This document shows, in pieces, positions 22,604 to 29,434 of a stretch of 64,000 nt of DNA. Source of the stretch: Pseudomonas syringae. GTDB lineage: Bacteria > Pseudomonadota > Gammaproteobacteria > Pseudomonadales > Pseudomonadaceae. Numbering within the stretch: the first letter of the stretch is position 1; every line of letters begins with the position of its first letter. Both the position numbers and the translations under genes were made by a program. The DNA lies in assembly GCF_021605415.1 (NCBI RefSeq), contig NZ_WKEQ01000002.1, positions 176,775 to 240,774 on the forward strand, read 5' to 3'. The notes under the pieces were generated by a model. That model was not told the DNA's origin, searched no databases, and saw only the letters and a program-made list of their open reading frames with translations.

Positions 22604-23845
22604 ATGGCTTTGATCGTACAGAAATTTGGAGGCACCTCGGTCGGTACTGTCGAGAGAATCGAGCAGGTCGCCGACAAGGTTAAGAAATTCCGCGAAGCTG
22701 GCGATGACCTGGTGGTTGTGCTGTCTGCAATGAGCGGCGAAACCAACCGTCTGATCGATCTGGCCAAGCAAATCAGTGGCGACGAGCAACCGGTTCCGCG
22801 TGAACTTGACGTGATCGTTTCCACCGGTGAGCAGGTGACGATTGCCCTGCTGGCGATGGCGTTGATCAAACGCGGTGTGCCGGCGGTTTCCTACACCGGC
22901 AATCAGGTGCGGATTCTCACGGACAGCGCGCACAATAAAGCGCGTATCTTGCAGATCGACGATCAGAAGATTCGCGGTGATCTGAAGGCGGGTCGCGTGG
23001 TGGTTGTCGCCGGTTTCCAGGGCGTCGACGAGCACGGCAACATCACCACGCTCGGTCGTGGCGGTTCCGACACCACCGGCGTAGCGCTGGCGGCAGCTTT
23101 GAAGGCTGACGAATGCCAGATCTACACCGACGTCGACGGCGTTTACACCACTGATCCGCGTGTGGTGTCCGTGGCCCAGCGGCTGGACAAGATCACCTTC
23201 GAAGAGATGCTGGAAATGGCCAGCCTCGGTTCCAAGGTGTTGCAGATCCGTGCGGTGGAATTCGCCGGCAAGTACAACGTTCCGCTGCGCGTACTGCACA
23301 GCTTCAAGGAGGGTCCGGGCACCCTCATTACTATTGATGAAGAGGAAACCATGGAACAGCCGATCATTTCCGGCATCGCTTTCAATCGCGATGAAGCCAA
23401 GCTGACCATCCGTGGCGTGCCAGACACCCCGGGCGTGGCGTTCAAGATTCTCGGCCCGATCAGTGCCGCGAACATCGAAGTCGACATGATCGTGCAGAAC
23501 GTCGCGCACGATAACACCACCGACTTCACCTTCACCGTGCACCGCAACGACTACCAGGCCGCACAGACCGTGCTGGAAAACACCGCTCGCGAGATCGGTG
23601 CCCGTGAAGTCGTCGGCGACACCAAGATTGCCAAGGTGTCGATCGTCGGCGTCGGCATGCGCTCCCACGCGGGCGTTGCCAGTCGCATGTTCGAATCCCT
23701 GGCGAAAGAAAGCATCAACATCCAGATGATCTCGACGTCGGAAATCAAGGTTTCCGTGGTGATCGAAGAGAAGTACCTGGAACTGGCCGTGCGTGCCCTG
23801 CATACGGCGTTTGAACTGGACGCTGCGGCTCGCCAAGGCGAGTGA
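22604..23845 (+). CDS. lysC: Aspartate kinase LysC (alpha subunit; beta subunit from internal start)
   Basis: A 413-residue aspartokinase that phosphorylates aspartate as the first step to lysine, threonine, methionine and diaminopimelate. The kinase domain spans residues 1-245 (start MALIVQKFGGTSVG; VVVLSAMSGETN; GRGGSDTTGVALAAAL). Two ACT domains (about 265-340 and 345-410) bind the feedback inhibitors lysine and threonine. The upstream in-frame ATG at 22562 is not conserved family sequence. Met250 is preceded by AGAGGA with good spacing, which would yield a separate ACT-only beta subunit as in other alpha2-beta2 aspartokinases. Confidence 0.96.
   Translation: MALIVQKFGGTSVGTVERIEQVADKVKKFREAGDDLVVVLSAMSGETNRLIDLAKQISGDEQPVPRELDVIVSTGEQVTIALLAMALIKRGVPAVSYTGNQVRILTDSAHNKARILQIDDQKIRGDLKAGRVVVVAGFQGVDEHGNITTLGRGGSDTTGVALAAALKADECQIYTDVDGVYTTDPRVVSVAQRLDKITFEEMLEMASLGSKVLQIRAVEFAGKYNVPLRVLHSFKEGPGTLITIDEEETMEQPIISGIAFNRDEAKLTIRGVPDTPGVAFKILGPISAANIEVDMIVQNVAHDNTTDFTFTVHRNDYQAAQTVLENTAREIGAREVVGDTKIAKVSIVGVGMRSHAGVASRMFESLAKESINIQMISTSEIKVSVVIEEKYLELAVRALHTAFELDAAARQGE
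23341..23353 (+). promoter_or_regulatory. Internal ribosome-binding site and start for the LysC beta subunit
   Basis: AGAGGAAACC directly precedes an ATG at 23351 that is in frame (codon 250 of lysC). The product would begin MEQPIISGIAFNRDEAKL and contain both ACT domains. This is the position where internal initiation occurs in heterotetrameric aspartokinases. Confidence 0.65.
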
Positions 23846-23861
23846 TGCGTTTGGCTCTAGG

Positions 23862-23893
23862 GGGCGCGGTCTGACCGCGCCCTTTATTTTTTG
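23862..23893 (+). terminator. Rho-independent terminator after lysC
   Basis: GGGCGCGGT pairs with ACCGCGCCC around a short loop and is followed by TTTATTTTTT. Confidence 0.85.
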
Positions 23894-24035
23894 AACGGCG
23901 CGAGCCCGGGATCTGTTCTTTTGCTCGCGCTGGACAATACTCAGGCATACAGGGCTGCGACCTTTACGGTTGTAGGTTGGATGCCTTTTTTTTGCAGACT
24001 GTTGTTCCCGAACTGAAATGCGTGAGGAGAAAGGT

Positions 24036-24224
24036 ATGCTGATTCTGACCCGTCGGTGTGCAGAAAGCCTGATTATCGGCGATGGCGAAATCACGGTAAC
24101 TGTGCTCGGCGTTAAAGGAAATCAAGTGCGTATCGGCGTCAATGCCCCGAAAGAGGTGGCCGTGCACCGTGAGGAAATTTACCTGCGTATAAAGAAAGAG
24201 AAGGACGAAGAACCAAGCCATTAA
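24036..24224 (+). CDS. rsmA: RsmA/CsrA translational regulator
   Basis: A 62-residue RNA-binding homodimer that binds GGA motifs in mRNA leaders and is titrated by RsmX/Y/Z-type small RNAs under Gac/Rsm control. The sequence starts [17 protein letters not shown] and contains the binding-surface residues in [12 protein letters not shown] (Arg44 in the family numbering). The start follows GAGGAGAAAGG. The order alaS-lysC-rsmA-tRNA-Ser is conserved in Pseudomonas as I recall it. Confidence 0.97.
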   Translation: MLILTRRCAESLIIGDGEITVTVLGVKGNQVRIGVNAPKEVAVHREEIYLRIKKEKDEEPSH

Positions 24225-24286
24225 TTTTTATCGTTTTTTATGTTTGCAAACGGGGAAGAAGCTGGTTAATATACGCCCCGTGTTGC

Positions 24287-24377
24287 GGAGAGCTGGCCGA
24301 GTGGCCGAAGGCGCTCCCCTGCTAAGGGAGTACACCTCAAAAGGGTGTCGGGGGTTCGAATCCCCCGTTCTCCGCCA
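24287..24377 (+). tRNA. tRNA-Ser(GCU)
   Basis: A 91-base class II tRNA with a long variable arm. The acceptor GGAGAGC pairs with GTTCTCC, the anticodon loop contains GCT (CCCTGCTAAGGG), the T-loop is GGTTCGAATCC, and the CCA end is encoded. Confidence 0.95.
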
Positions 24378-24485
24378 TTATTTGCGTGGTACGTTGTAAT
24401 CTGGCTTCTTCGGTAAGTTGTTGAAATTACTAGAAAAAAGCGCTTTACAAAAAGATTCGACGGCCTATAATGCGCGGCAACAAAT

Positions 24486-24562
24486 GCACTCGTAGCTCAG
24501 CTGGATAGAGTACTCGGCTACGAACCGAGCGGTCACAGGTTCGAATCCTGTCGAGTGCACCA
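24486..24562 (+). tRNA. tRNA-Arg(ACG), copy 1
   Basis: 77 bases; the acceptor GCACTCG pairs with CGAGTGC, the anticodon loop is CTACGAA (ACG, expected to be edited to ICG), the T-loop is GGTTCGAATCC, and CCA is encoded. Confidence 0.96.
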
Positions 24563-24634
24563 TTTAAGAGTTGTTTATAGCAATATAAGCAACTTGGCGT
24601 CAGCCAGTTGTGGTCTGGTCTAAAAACACAAAAT

Positions 24635-24711
24635 GCACTCGTAGCTCAGCTGGATAGAGTACTCGGCTACGAACCGAGCGGTCACAGGTTCGAATCCTGT
24701 CGAGTGCACCA
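24635..24711 (+). tRNA. tRNA-Arg(ACG), copy 2
   Basis: Identical over all 77 bases to copy 1, beginning 149 bases after it; the spacers differ. The pair indicates local duplication and gene-dosage support for CGN codons. Confidence 0.96.
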
Positions 24712-24717
24712 TATACC

Positions 24718-24746
24718 AAAAAGCCCGCGTTCAACGCGGGCTTTTT
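24718..24746. terminator. Bidirectional terminator after the tRNA cluster
   Basis: AAAAGCCCGCGTT-CA-AACGCGGGCTTTTT-type perfect stem with A-run and T-run on the two sides. It serves the tRNA transcript and overlaps the stop codon of the convergent gene. Confidence 0.9.
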
Positions 24747-25249
24747 GCTGTCCGGGATTTGGCTTTTCCTGCAACGCATCCCTTCTCGTCGAAATCCACT
24801 TGTGCACTTCGTCCTCGCTTGAGGTCGTAGCGATAGGTCGTGACCGAATTGCGAATATTCACCTTGTTGGGTTTGCCCAGCGCGCTTTCGACGTCTTGCT
24901 GGCTCATGCCGGCGATGATTCGCTGGTTGAGGATTGCTTCTCGACGCTGTCTCGCACTGATCAGGTTGCCGCACTTGTCTTCCGACTGACCCACGACGGC
25001 AGGATCGCGCCTGGTAGGTTTGATGCGAGTTGTGTCTGTCACATTGGCGGGTGGAATAATCGCTATGATCGATCCGGGCAGGTAGGGATGAATTTCCTGG
25101 CGGGACAATTGCTCATCGCTCGCACAGCTCATCGTCGTGAACGTAACGTTGCCGTCGGGTGCCTCGCAGCGATGAACCGTAGTAGCGAGTGCGACTAGCG
25201 GCAGGCAGAGCAGGGTGGGCAGTAGAAGTCGAGCGAATCTTGCTGACAT
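24731..25249 (-). CDS. Small exported protein, DUF4124-like with BamE/SmpA-like motif
   Basis: A 172-residue protein from the ATG at 25249, which follows GGAGG; an in-frame ATG ten codons upstream lacks such a site. Residues 1-25 are a signal peptide (LLLPTLLCLPLVALA, cleavage near ALA-T). A Cys-containing N-terminal segment VHRCEAPDGNVTFTTMSC resembles DUF4124. The segment GMSQQDVESALGKPNKV resembles the short BamE/SmpA-type repeat often found in periplasmic proteins. It is probably periplasmic; its function is unknown. Confidence 0.75.
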   Translation of the reverse strand: MSARFARLLLPTLLCLPLVALATTVHRCEAPDGNVTFTTMSCASDEQLSRQEIHPYLPGSIIAIIPPANVTDTTRIKPTRRDPAVVGQSEDKCGNLISARQRREAILNQRIIAGMSQQDVESALGKPNKVNIRNSVTTYRYDLKRGRSAQVDFDEKGCVAGKAKSRTAKSPR

Positions 25250-25570
25250 ATGACGTCCTCCATGACGATCCACGCTCAAGGGTAGTCGCTATATTTTCAG
25301 TCGCCGGTGTGTTTTCTTTTCAGGATGAGTCGTCGCAATTTCATGGATCAGTGCGCTGCTCAGGTTTGTCTCGCAAGCGCTTGTTTCAGCCATGATTTTT
25401 TAACGTTTAAAACCGTCAGGCGGTGTATCATTGCGCCCGTCAGCCCCGCCGGGGCTTGTGGAATATCTCCATGGACTTACCCAGTAGTTACTCAGTACCC
25501 CGTTTCACCAATCATGAATTGACTGATTGATCCTTCCGGCGTGCCCCGCTGCTGGGAGTGGAGTTCGCCT
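25250..25570. other. Divergent intergenic region before mgtE
   Basis: 321 bases without a gene. A TATCAT hexamer at 25426 is a possible mgtE -10. A GC-rich perfect hairpin AGCCCCG-C-CGGGGCT at 25442-25456 falls in the resulting ~140-base leader. I could not recognise the known M-box or other magnesium riboswitch consensus. Confidence 0.4.
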
Positions 25571-27013
25571 ATGTCCGAAGTTGAAGTAAAGAAAACACAG
25601 GAAAGCCTGCAGGATCGCCTGGCTCAGGTCGTTGAGCTGCTGCAGCGCCAAAAGGTCGTTGAAGACCTGACTCATCGCCAGGAAGGCCCGCATCATGACC
25701 GGGTCGAGAACCTGGTTCACCGGCAAAACCTCGTCGAGTTGCAGCGCAAGCTCGATGATCTGCACTCCGCCGACGTCGCCTACATTCTTGAAGCCCTGCC
25801 GCTGGACGACCGTCTGACGCTGTGGCAACTGGTCAAGGCTGATCGCGACGGCGACATTCTGCTTGAAGTATCCGATTCGGTTCGTGAAACGCTGATCGCC
25901 GACATGGACGATCACGAGCTCCTGGCTGCGGCCAAGGACATGGACGCCGACGAACTTGCTGACCTGGCTTCAGAGCTGCCGCGAGACGTCGTCCATGAGC
26001 TGATGGAGACCCTCGATAACCAGCAGCGTGAGCGCGTGCGTTCGGCTTTGTCCTATGAGGACGAGCAAGTCGGTGCGCTGATGGACTTCGAGATGGTGAC
26101 GATCCGTGAGGATGTCAGCCTGGAAGTGGTTCTGCGTTACCTGCGCCGTCTCAAAGAGCTGCCGAGCCATACCGACAAACTGTTTGTGGTCGATTACGAC
26201 GGCGTGCTCAAGGGCGTGTTGCCGATCAAGCGTTTGCTGGTCAATGATCCGGATAAACAGGTCGCCGAGGTCATGGCCAGCGACCCGGTGAGTTTCCATC
26301 CGGATGAAGACGCTTACGACGCCGCTCAGGCCTTCGAGCGTTACGACTTGATCTCCGCCCCGGTGGTCGACAAGAACGGCAAGCTGATCGGCCGTCTGAC
26401 CATCGATGAAATGGTCGACCTGATTCGTGAAGAGAGCGAAAACGAAGTTCTCAACATGGCCGGTCTGCGTGAAGAGGAAGACATCTTTGCCTCGGTCTGG
26501 AAATCCCTGCGTAACCGTTGGGCCTGGCTGGCGGTGAACCTGATCACTGCGTTCGTCGCTTCCCGGGTGATCGGTCTGTTTGAAGGCTCCATCGAGAAAC
26601 TGGTGGCGTTGGCGGCTTTGATGCCGATCGTGGCGGGCATCGGCGGCAACTCCGGCAACCAGACGATCACCATGATCGTGCGGGCCATGGCGCTCGACCA
26701 AGTCAGCACCGGCAATACGTCGCGCTTGATGCGTAAAGAACTGGCGGTTGGTTTGATCAACGGTCTGGTGTGGGGTGGGGTCATCGGCGTAGTCGCGTAT
26801 CTGCTGTACGGCAGTTGGTCGCTGGGTGTGGTAATGACAACGGCAATGACGCTCAATCTGCTGCTCGCCGCATTGATGGGCGTCCTGATTCCGATGACCC
26901 TGGCAAAGATGGGGCGCGACCCGGCGATGGGTGCCAGCGTGATGATTACCGCGATGACCGACAGCGGTGGTTTCTTTATCTTTCTGGGGTTGGCGACCAT
27001 CTTCCTGCTCTGA
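25571..27013 (+). CDS. mgtE: Magnesium transporter MgtE
   Basis: A 480-residue Mg2+ channel/transporter that acts as a dimer in the inner membrane. The superhelical MgtE N domain covers about residues 30-135 (LLAAAKDMDADELADLASEL), the tandem CBS domains about 140-265 (ALMDFEMVTI; VMASDPVSFHPDEDAYDAA), then the plug helix and five membrane segments from about residue 315. The pore motif LMPIVAGIGGNSGNQT is intact. The ATG at 25571 is preceded by GGAG; upstream codons are not conserved-looking. Magnesium gates the family through the cytosolic domains. In P. aeruginosa MgtE also affects virulence gene expression. Confidence 0.95.
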   Translation: MSEVEVKKTQESLQDRLAQVVELLQRQKVVEDLTHRQEGPHHDRVENLVHRQNLVELQRKLDDLHSADVAYILEALPLDDRLTLWQLVKADRDGDILLEVSDSVRETLIADMDDHELLAAAKDMDADELADLASELPRDVVHELMETLDNQQRERVRSALSYEDEQVGALMDFEMVTIREDVSLEVVLRYLRRLKELPSHTDKLFVVDYDGVLKGVLPIKRLLVNDPDKQVAEVMASDPVSFHPDEDAYDAAQAFERYDLISAPVVDKNGKLIGRLTIDEMVDLIREESENEVLNMAGLREEEDIFASVWKSLRNRWAWLAVNLITAFVASRVIGLFEGSIEKLVALAALMPIVAGIGGNSGNQTITMIVRAMALDQVSTGNTSRLMRKELAVGLINGLVWGGVIGVVAYLLYGSWSLGVVMTTAMTLNLLLAALMGVLIPMTLAKMGRDPAMGASVMITAMTDSGGFFIFLGLATIFLL

Positions 27014-27028
27014 CAGGCCATCCAAAAC

Positions 27029-27056
27029 AGCCCGCCGAAATGGCGGGCTTTTTTTG
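27029..27056 (+). terminator. Terminator after mgtE
   Basis: AGCCCGCC-GAAA-TGGCGGGCT followed by a run of seven T. Confidence 0.9.
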
Positions 27057-27080
27057 TCTGGCGAAAGCCAAATCACAGGC

Positions 27081-27108
27081 AAAAAAAAGCCAGCAATCAT
27101 GCTGGCTT
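27081..27108 (-). terminator. Terminator after amrZ
   Basis: On the minus strand AAGCCAGC and GCTGGCTT pair around a 6-base loop and are followed by eight T. Confidence 0.88.
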
Positions 27109-27124
27109 GAGGTGTTCGGTGTGA

Positions 27125-27451
27125 TCAGGACGCGTCGGCGGCCATTTCTGCATCATGCGCGATCAGGGAGACCAGTGCATTTTGCTGACGGTGAGAAAGC
27201 TGACGGAAGCGCTGCAACAGCTCGCGTTCGTGCAGCGACAGCTCCGGGCTGTCCAGGCGCATGCTCAGCTCTTCGCCCAACGCACCTTCCTGAATAAGGC
27301 TTTGTTCAAGGCGCGCAATGATTTCGGAGTTCATGCTGCGATGATGATTGCGAGCCACCTCGGCGATGCGTTCCCGCATTCCGTCTGGCAGGCGTACGAC
27401 GAACTTGTCAGCCGTACGGCTGGAATAAATTGCCTGTTTCAATGGGCGCAT
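27125..27451 (-). CDS. amrZ: AmrZ, ribbon-helix-helix (Arc-type) global regulator
   Basis: A 108-residue DNA-binding protein. The ribbon-helix-helix domain spans residues 15-60 ([20 protein letters not shown], then [12 protein letters not shown]), with the family helix-loop motif HRSMNSEI. The C-terminal region ([19 protein letters not shown]) mediates tetramerisation in the P. aeruginosa protein. It closely follows AmrZ/AlgZ as I remember it. In Pseudomonas it controls exopolysaccharide, motility (repression of fleQ) and c-di-GMP genes. It is encoded alone, convergent with mgtE. Confidence 0.93.
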   Translation of the reverse strand: MRPLKQAIYSSRTADKFVVRLPDGMRERIAEVARNHHRSMNSEIIARLEQSLIQEGALGEELSMRLDSPELSLHERELLQRFRQLSHRQQNALVSLIAHDAEMAADAS

Positions 27452-27563
27452 ATAGTTAACCGGTTAGTTCAGGGGAGCGGTTCTCGGGATTTGCCGCAGG
27501 ATGTGTGATAGGACAAGCATCCGCGCCAAATGGTTCAACCTGAATTGTTAAGAGGCCCGCATC

Positions 27564-27734
27564 ATGCCTCAAGTAAGCCAGATCATTGGCGTCAATTCTG
27601 TGACAAATATTGATCCGGGTAAAGGCGAAATGCCAGTACCCATGGTCAGAAATGTGCGCTGGTTTGAAAATATTGACTCGGCGCCGTTGCCTGAGTGCAT
27701 TTTGTTTCATGCCGAGGGTGCCCACAGGCGCTGA
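27564..27734 (+). CDS. Possible small protein of 56 residues
   Basis: An open frame with ATG 8 bases after AGAGG, starting MPQVSQIIGVNSVTNI and ending EGAHRR. No signal peptide, membrane segment or family is recognised. It lies between amrZ and phnN. The RNV..ECI..H pattern faintly recalls the Walker A region of phosphonate ABC ATPases such as PhnL, which would make it a decayed remnant, but this is weak. It could equally be a chance frame. Confidence 0.3.
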   Translation: MPQVSQIIGVNSVTNIDPGKGEMPVPMVRNVRWFENIDSAPLPECILFHAEGAHRR

Positions 27735-27838
27735 GACGCGCATTCTTTGCGGCTCAAGTCCTTTTACCCTTACCTTGTACAGGATAGTGGCAAATGGCCG
27801 ATTTACTAGGGCAAACAAGCTTCCGGGGGGTTTTCAGG

Positions 27839-28399
27839 ATGGGCGGCAGGCTGATTTATCTGATGGGGCCATCCGGGTCGGGTAAGGACAGCCTGATTGA
27901 TGCCGCTCGAAAACCATTGCTAAGCCTCAATTGCGAAGTCGCACGAAGGGTGATCACTCGTTCAGCGGAATCGGTCGGTGAAGATGCCCATGGCGTGTCG
28001 ATGGCTCAGTTCGAGCGGTTGCGCTTGGCGGGCGAGTTCGCATTGTGCTGGCAGGCCAATGGGCTCAGCTATGGCATTCCAGTTCAAATGGATCAATGGC
28101 TCAAAGAAGGCCGCCACGTACTCGTCAATGGCTCGCGGGCCTACCTGCCGCAGGCGCTGGCGCGGTATCCAACGCTTCTGCCGATCATGCTGACAGTCGA
28201 CGATAAAGTGCTGCGTCAGCGCCTGCTGAAGCGCGGGCGCGAGGCTGTGGCGGACATCGATGCACGGCTTGCGCGAAATACGCTGTTTGAGTCGAGCGAT
28301 GCTTCGATCATGCAGCTCGACAACTCGGGCAATCTAGCGGATACGGTCGCCCATTTGCTTGACTGGATGAAAGTCAACGTAGAACCGGATCGAACTTGA
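27839..28399 (+). CDS. phnN: Ribose 1,5-bisphosphate phosphokinase PhnN
   Basis: A 186-residue guanylate-kinase-like enzyme that phosphorylates ribose 1,5-bisphosphate to PRPP, a late step of the C-P lyase pathway. The P-loop GPSGSGKDS lies at residues 10-18; other family motifs are RRVITRSAES, GEFALCWQANGLSYGIP and LVNGSRAYLP. I placed the start where the family starts (MGGRLIYLMG); the ATG at 27794 has a better-spaced AGGA and would add 15 residues. No other phn genes are present. Its 3' end overlaps the convergent gene by 26 bases. Confidence 0.9.
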   Translation: MGGRLIYLMGPSGSGKDSLIDAARKPLLSLNCEVARRVITRSAESVGEDAHGVSMAQFERLRLAGEFALCWQANGLSYGIPVQMDQWLKEGRHVLVNGSRAYLPQALARYPTLLPIMLTVDDKVLRQRLLKRGREAVADIDARLARNTLFESSDASIMQLDNSGNLADTVAHLLDWMKVNVEPDRT

Positions 28400-28553
28400 T
28401 CTTGCGCCCGGCAATCAGGGCCAGAACGAACAGCGCTCCGAAGACGCCAGAGGCAATCAGCGGCAAGGTGATTTGCGCTTCCTCGAACAACGACAAATGC
28501 AAAATGCCGCTCAGTACGGCAAGGATCAGCAAACCTGCGGCTGATTTGGACAT
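28374..28553 (-). CDS. Small two-helix membrane protein (PA3371-like)
   Basis: A 59-residue protein with two hydrophobic segments (AAGLLILAVLSGILHL; LPLIASGVFGALFVLALIAG) and a basic tail GRKIKFDPVLR, so probably a small inner-membrane hairpin. The ATG follows CAGGAG. It resembles the PA3371 family, which in P. aeruginosa also sits beside the phn locus (from memory). Function unknown. Confidence 0.7.
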   Translation of the reverse strand: MSKSAAGLLILAVLSGILHLSLFEEAQITLPLIASGVFGALFVLALIAGRKIKFDPVLR

Positions 28554-28573
28554 GGATGACTCCTGATGGTGAT

Positions 28574-28804
28574 TCAAAAAACCAGACGTTCGGACGATTC
28601 GCTCGGCGACGTCAATGTCGACTGACTGACGTCCTGGACAATCACATCGCGTTGATCGTCTGAAACAGCCCACTGCGGCGCTTTCTGCATCCGCAAGTAG
28701 TGGGGCGTGCGCTGCGCCACCGCATCGGTGTGCTCAGGCGCAAAATGAAAGCCCAGCACAGCCGCTAGAGCGATGGCATTCGCAAGCAAGAGAGCGCTGT
28801 TCAT
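28574..28804 (-). CDS. Small exported or anchored hypothetical protein
   Basis: A 76-residue protein starting MNSALLLANAIALAAVLGFH, a signal peptide or single N-terminal anchor. The rest is polar (TPHYLRMQKAPQWAV) and periplasmic if exported. GGAGAAC lies 8-9 bases before the ATG. It is probably transcribed with the downstream 59-residue membrane protein (20-base gap). No family recognised. Confidence 0.6.
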   Translation of the reverse strand: MNSALLLANAIALAAVLGFHFAPEHTDAVAQRTPHYLRMQKAPQWAVSDDQRDVIVQDVSQSTLTSPSESSERLVF

Positions 28805-29096
28805 GGGACGGTTCTCCAAATGTTCTTTTCGGAACAGAGAAGCAGCCGTCGTGCCAACAGTCTAACTGCTGTTAAGTCCTTTAAAAACAAGCATTTAAAA
28901 GGGTTTTTCAGACGGCTCTCAGTGCAATTTGCAATGATGGCGTTTTGCGAGGATGCAAAATGCACGGTAAGGCCTCCCGCACAACCGCGAGCAGCTTGCC
29001 TACACTTAAAAAGCCCTAAGGACGACATGACAAATCAGGGCATGGCCGTTAACATGCACGCCGTCTGTCGCGCAGCGCAGGCCGTAACAACTCCGT

Positions 29097-29173
29097 GTCT
29101 CAGTAGCTCAATTGGATAGAGCATCCCCCTCCTAAGGGGAAGGTTGCAGGTTCGAACCCCGCCTGGGACACCA
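29097..29173 (+). tRNA. tRNA-Arg(CCU)
   Basis: 77 bases; acceptor GTCTCAG pairs with CTGGGAC (one G-U), anticodon loop CTCCTAA gives CCU, T-loop GGTTCGAACCC, CCA encoded. Confidence 0.94.
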
Positions 29174-29249
29174 CATGATTCATGCCTCATGACATTTCCT
29201 GACAGATCGTTCTGATCAGCCAGCAAGATGTCATCAACAGGCAAAAAAG

Positions 29250-29285
29250 GCCCTGCCAGGCGATGCTCTGGCGGGGCTTTTTTTC
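29250..29285 (+). terminator. Terminator after tRNA-Arg(CCU)
   Basis: GCCCTGCCAG pairs with CTGGCGGGGC around an 8-base loop and is followed by seven T. Confidence 0.88.
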
Positions 29286-29377
29286 AAATATTTTCGCGAC
29301 GAAGCTCGACGATCAACTTTCCCCGTTCGCCTTCCGACCTTTCATCGGCGCCGCCTGTAAAGCGGCCCAACATCCAT

Positions 29378-29403
29378 TCAGCAATTGCCTGCCAGGCCGA
29401 TAA
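29378..29403 (+). promoter_or_regulatory. Candidate FliA (sigma-28) promoter of the chemoreceptor gene
   Basis: A perfect GCCGATAA -10 at 29396-29403 is preceded at 14 bases by TCAG, close to the Pseudomonas FliA -35 TCAAG. The leader to the ATG is about 30 bases. Confidence 0.65.
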
Positions 29404-29434
29404 CAGAAGACCCGCTAATTCACCGGAAACGGCA

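Noticed and set aside
24287..25250. Prophage or genomic island at the tRNA cluster
   Set aside because: No integrase, no repeated tRNA 3' fragments beyond the full second tRNA-Arg copy, and normal core genes on both sides.
27456..27818. 120-residue minus-strand frame between amrZ and phnN
   Set aside because: No good ribosome-binding site, no hydrophobic or domain pattern, and it would cover the phnN upstream region.
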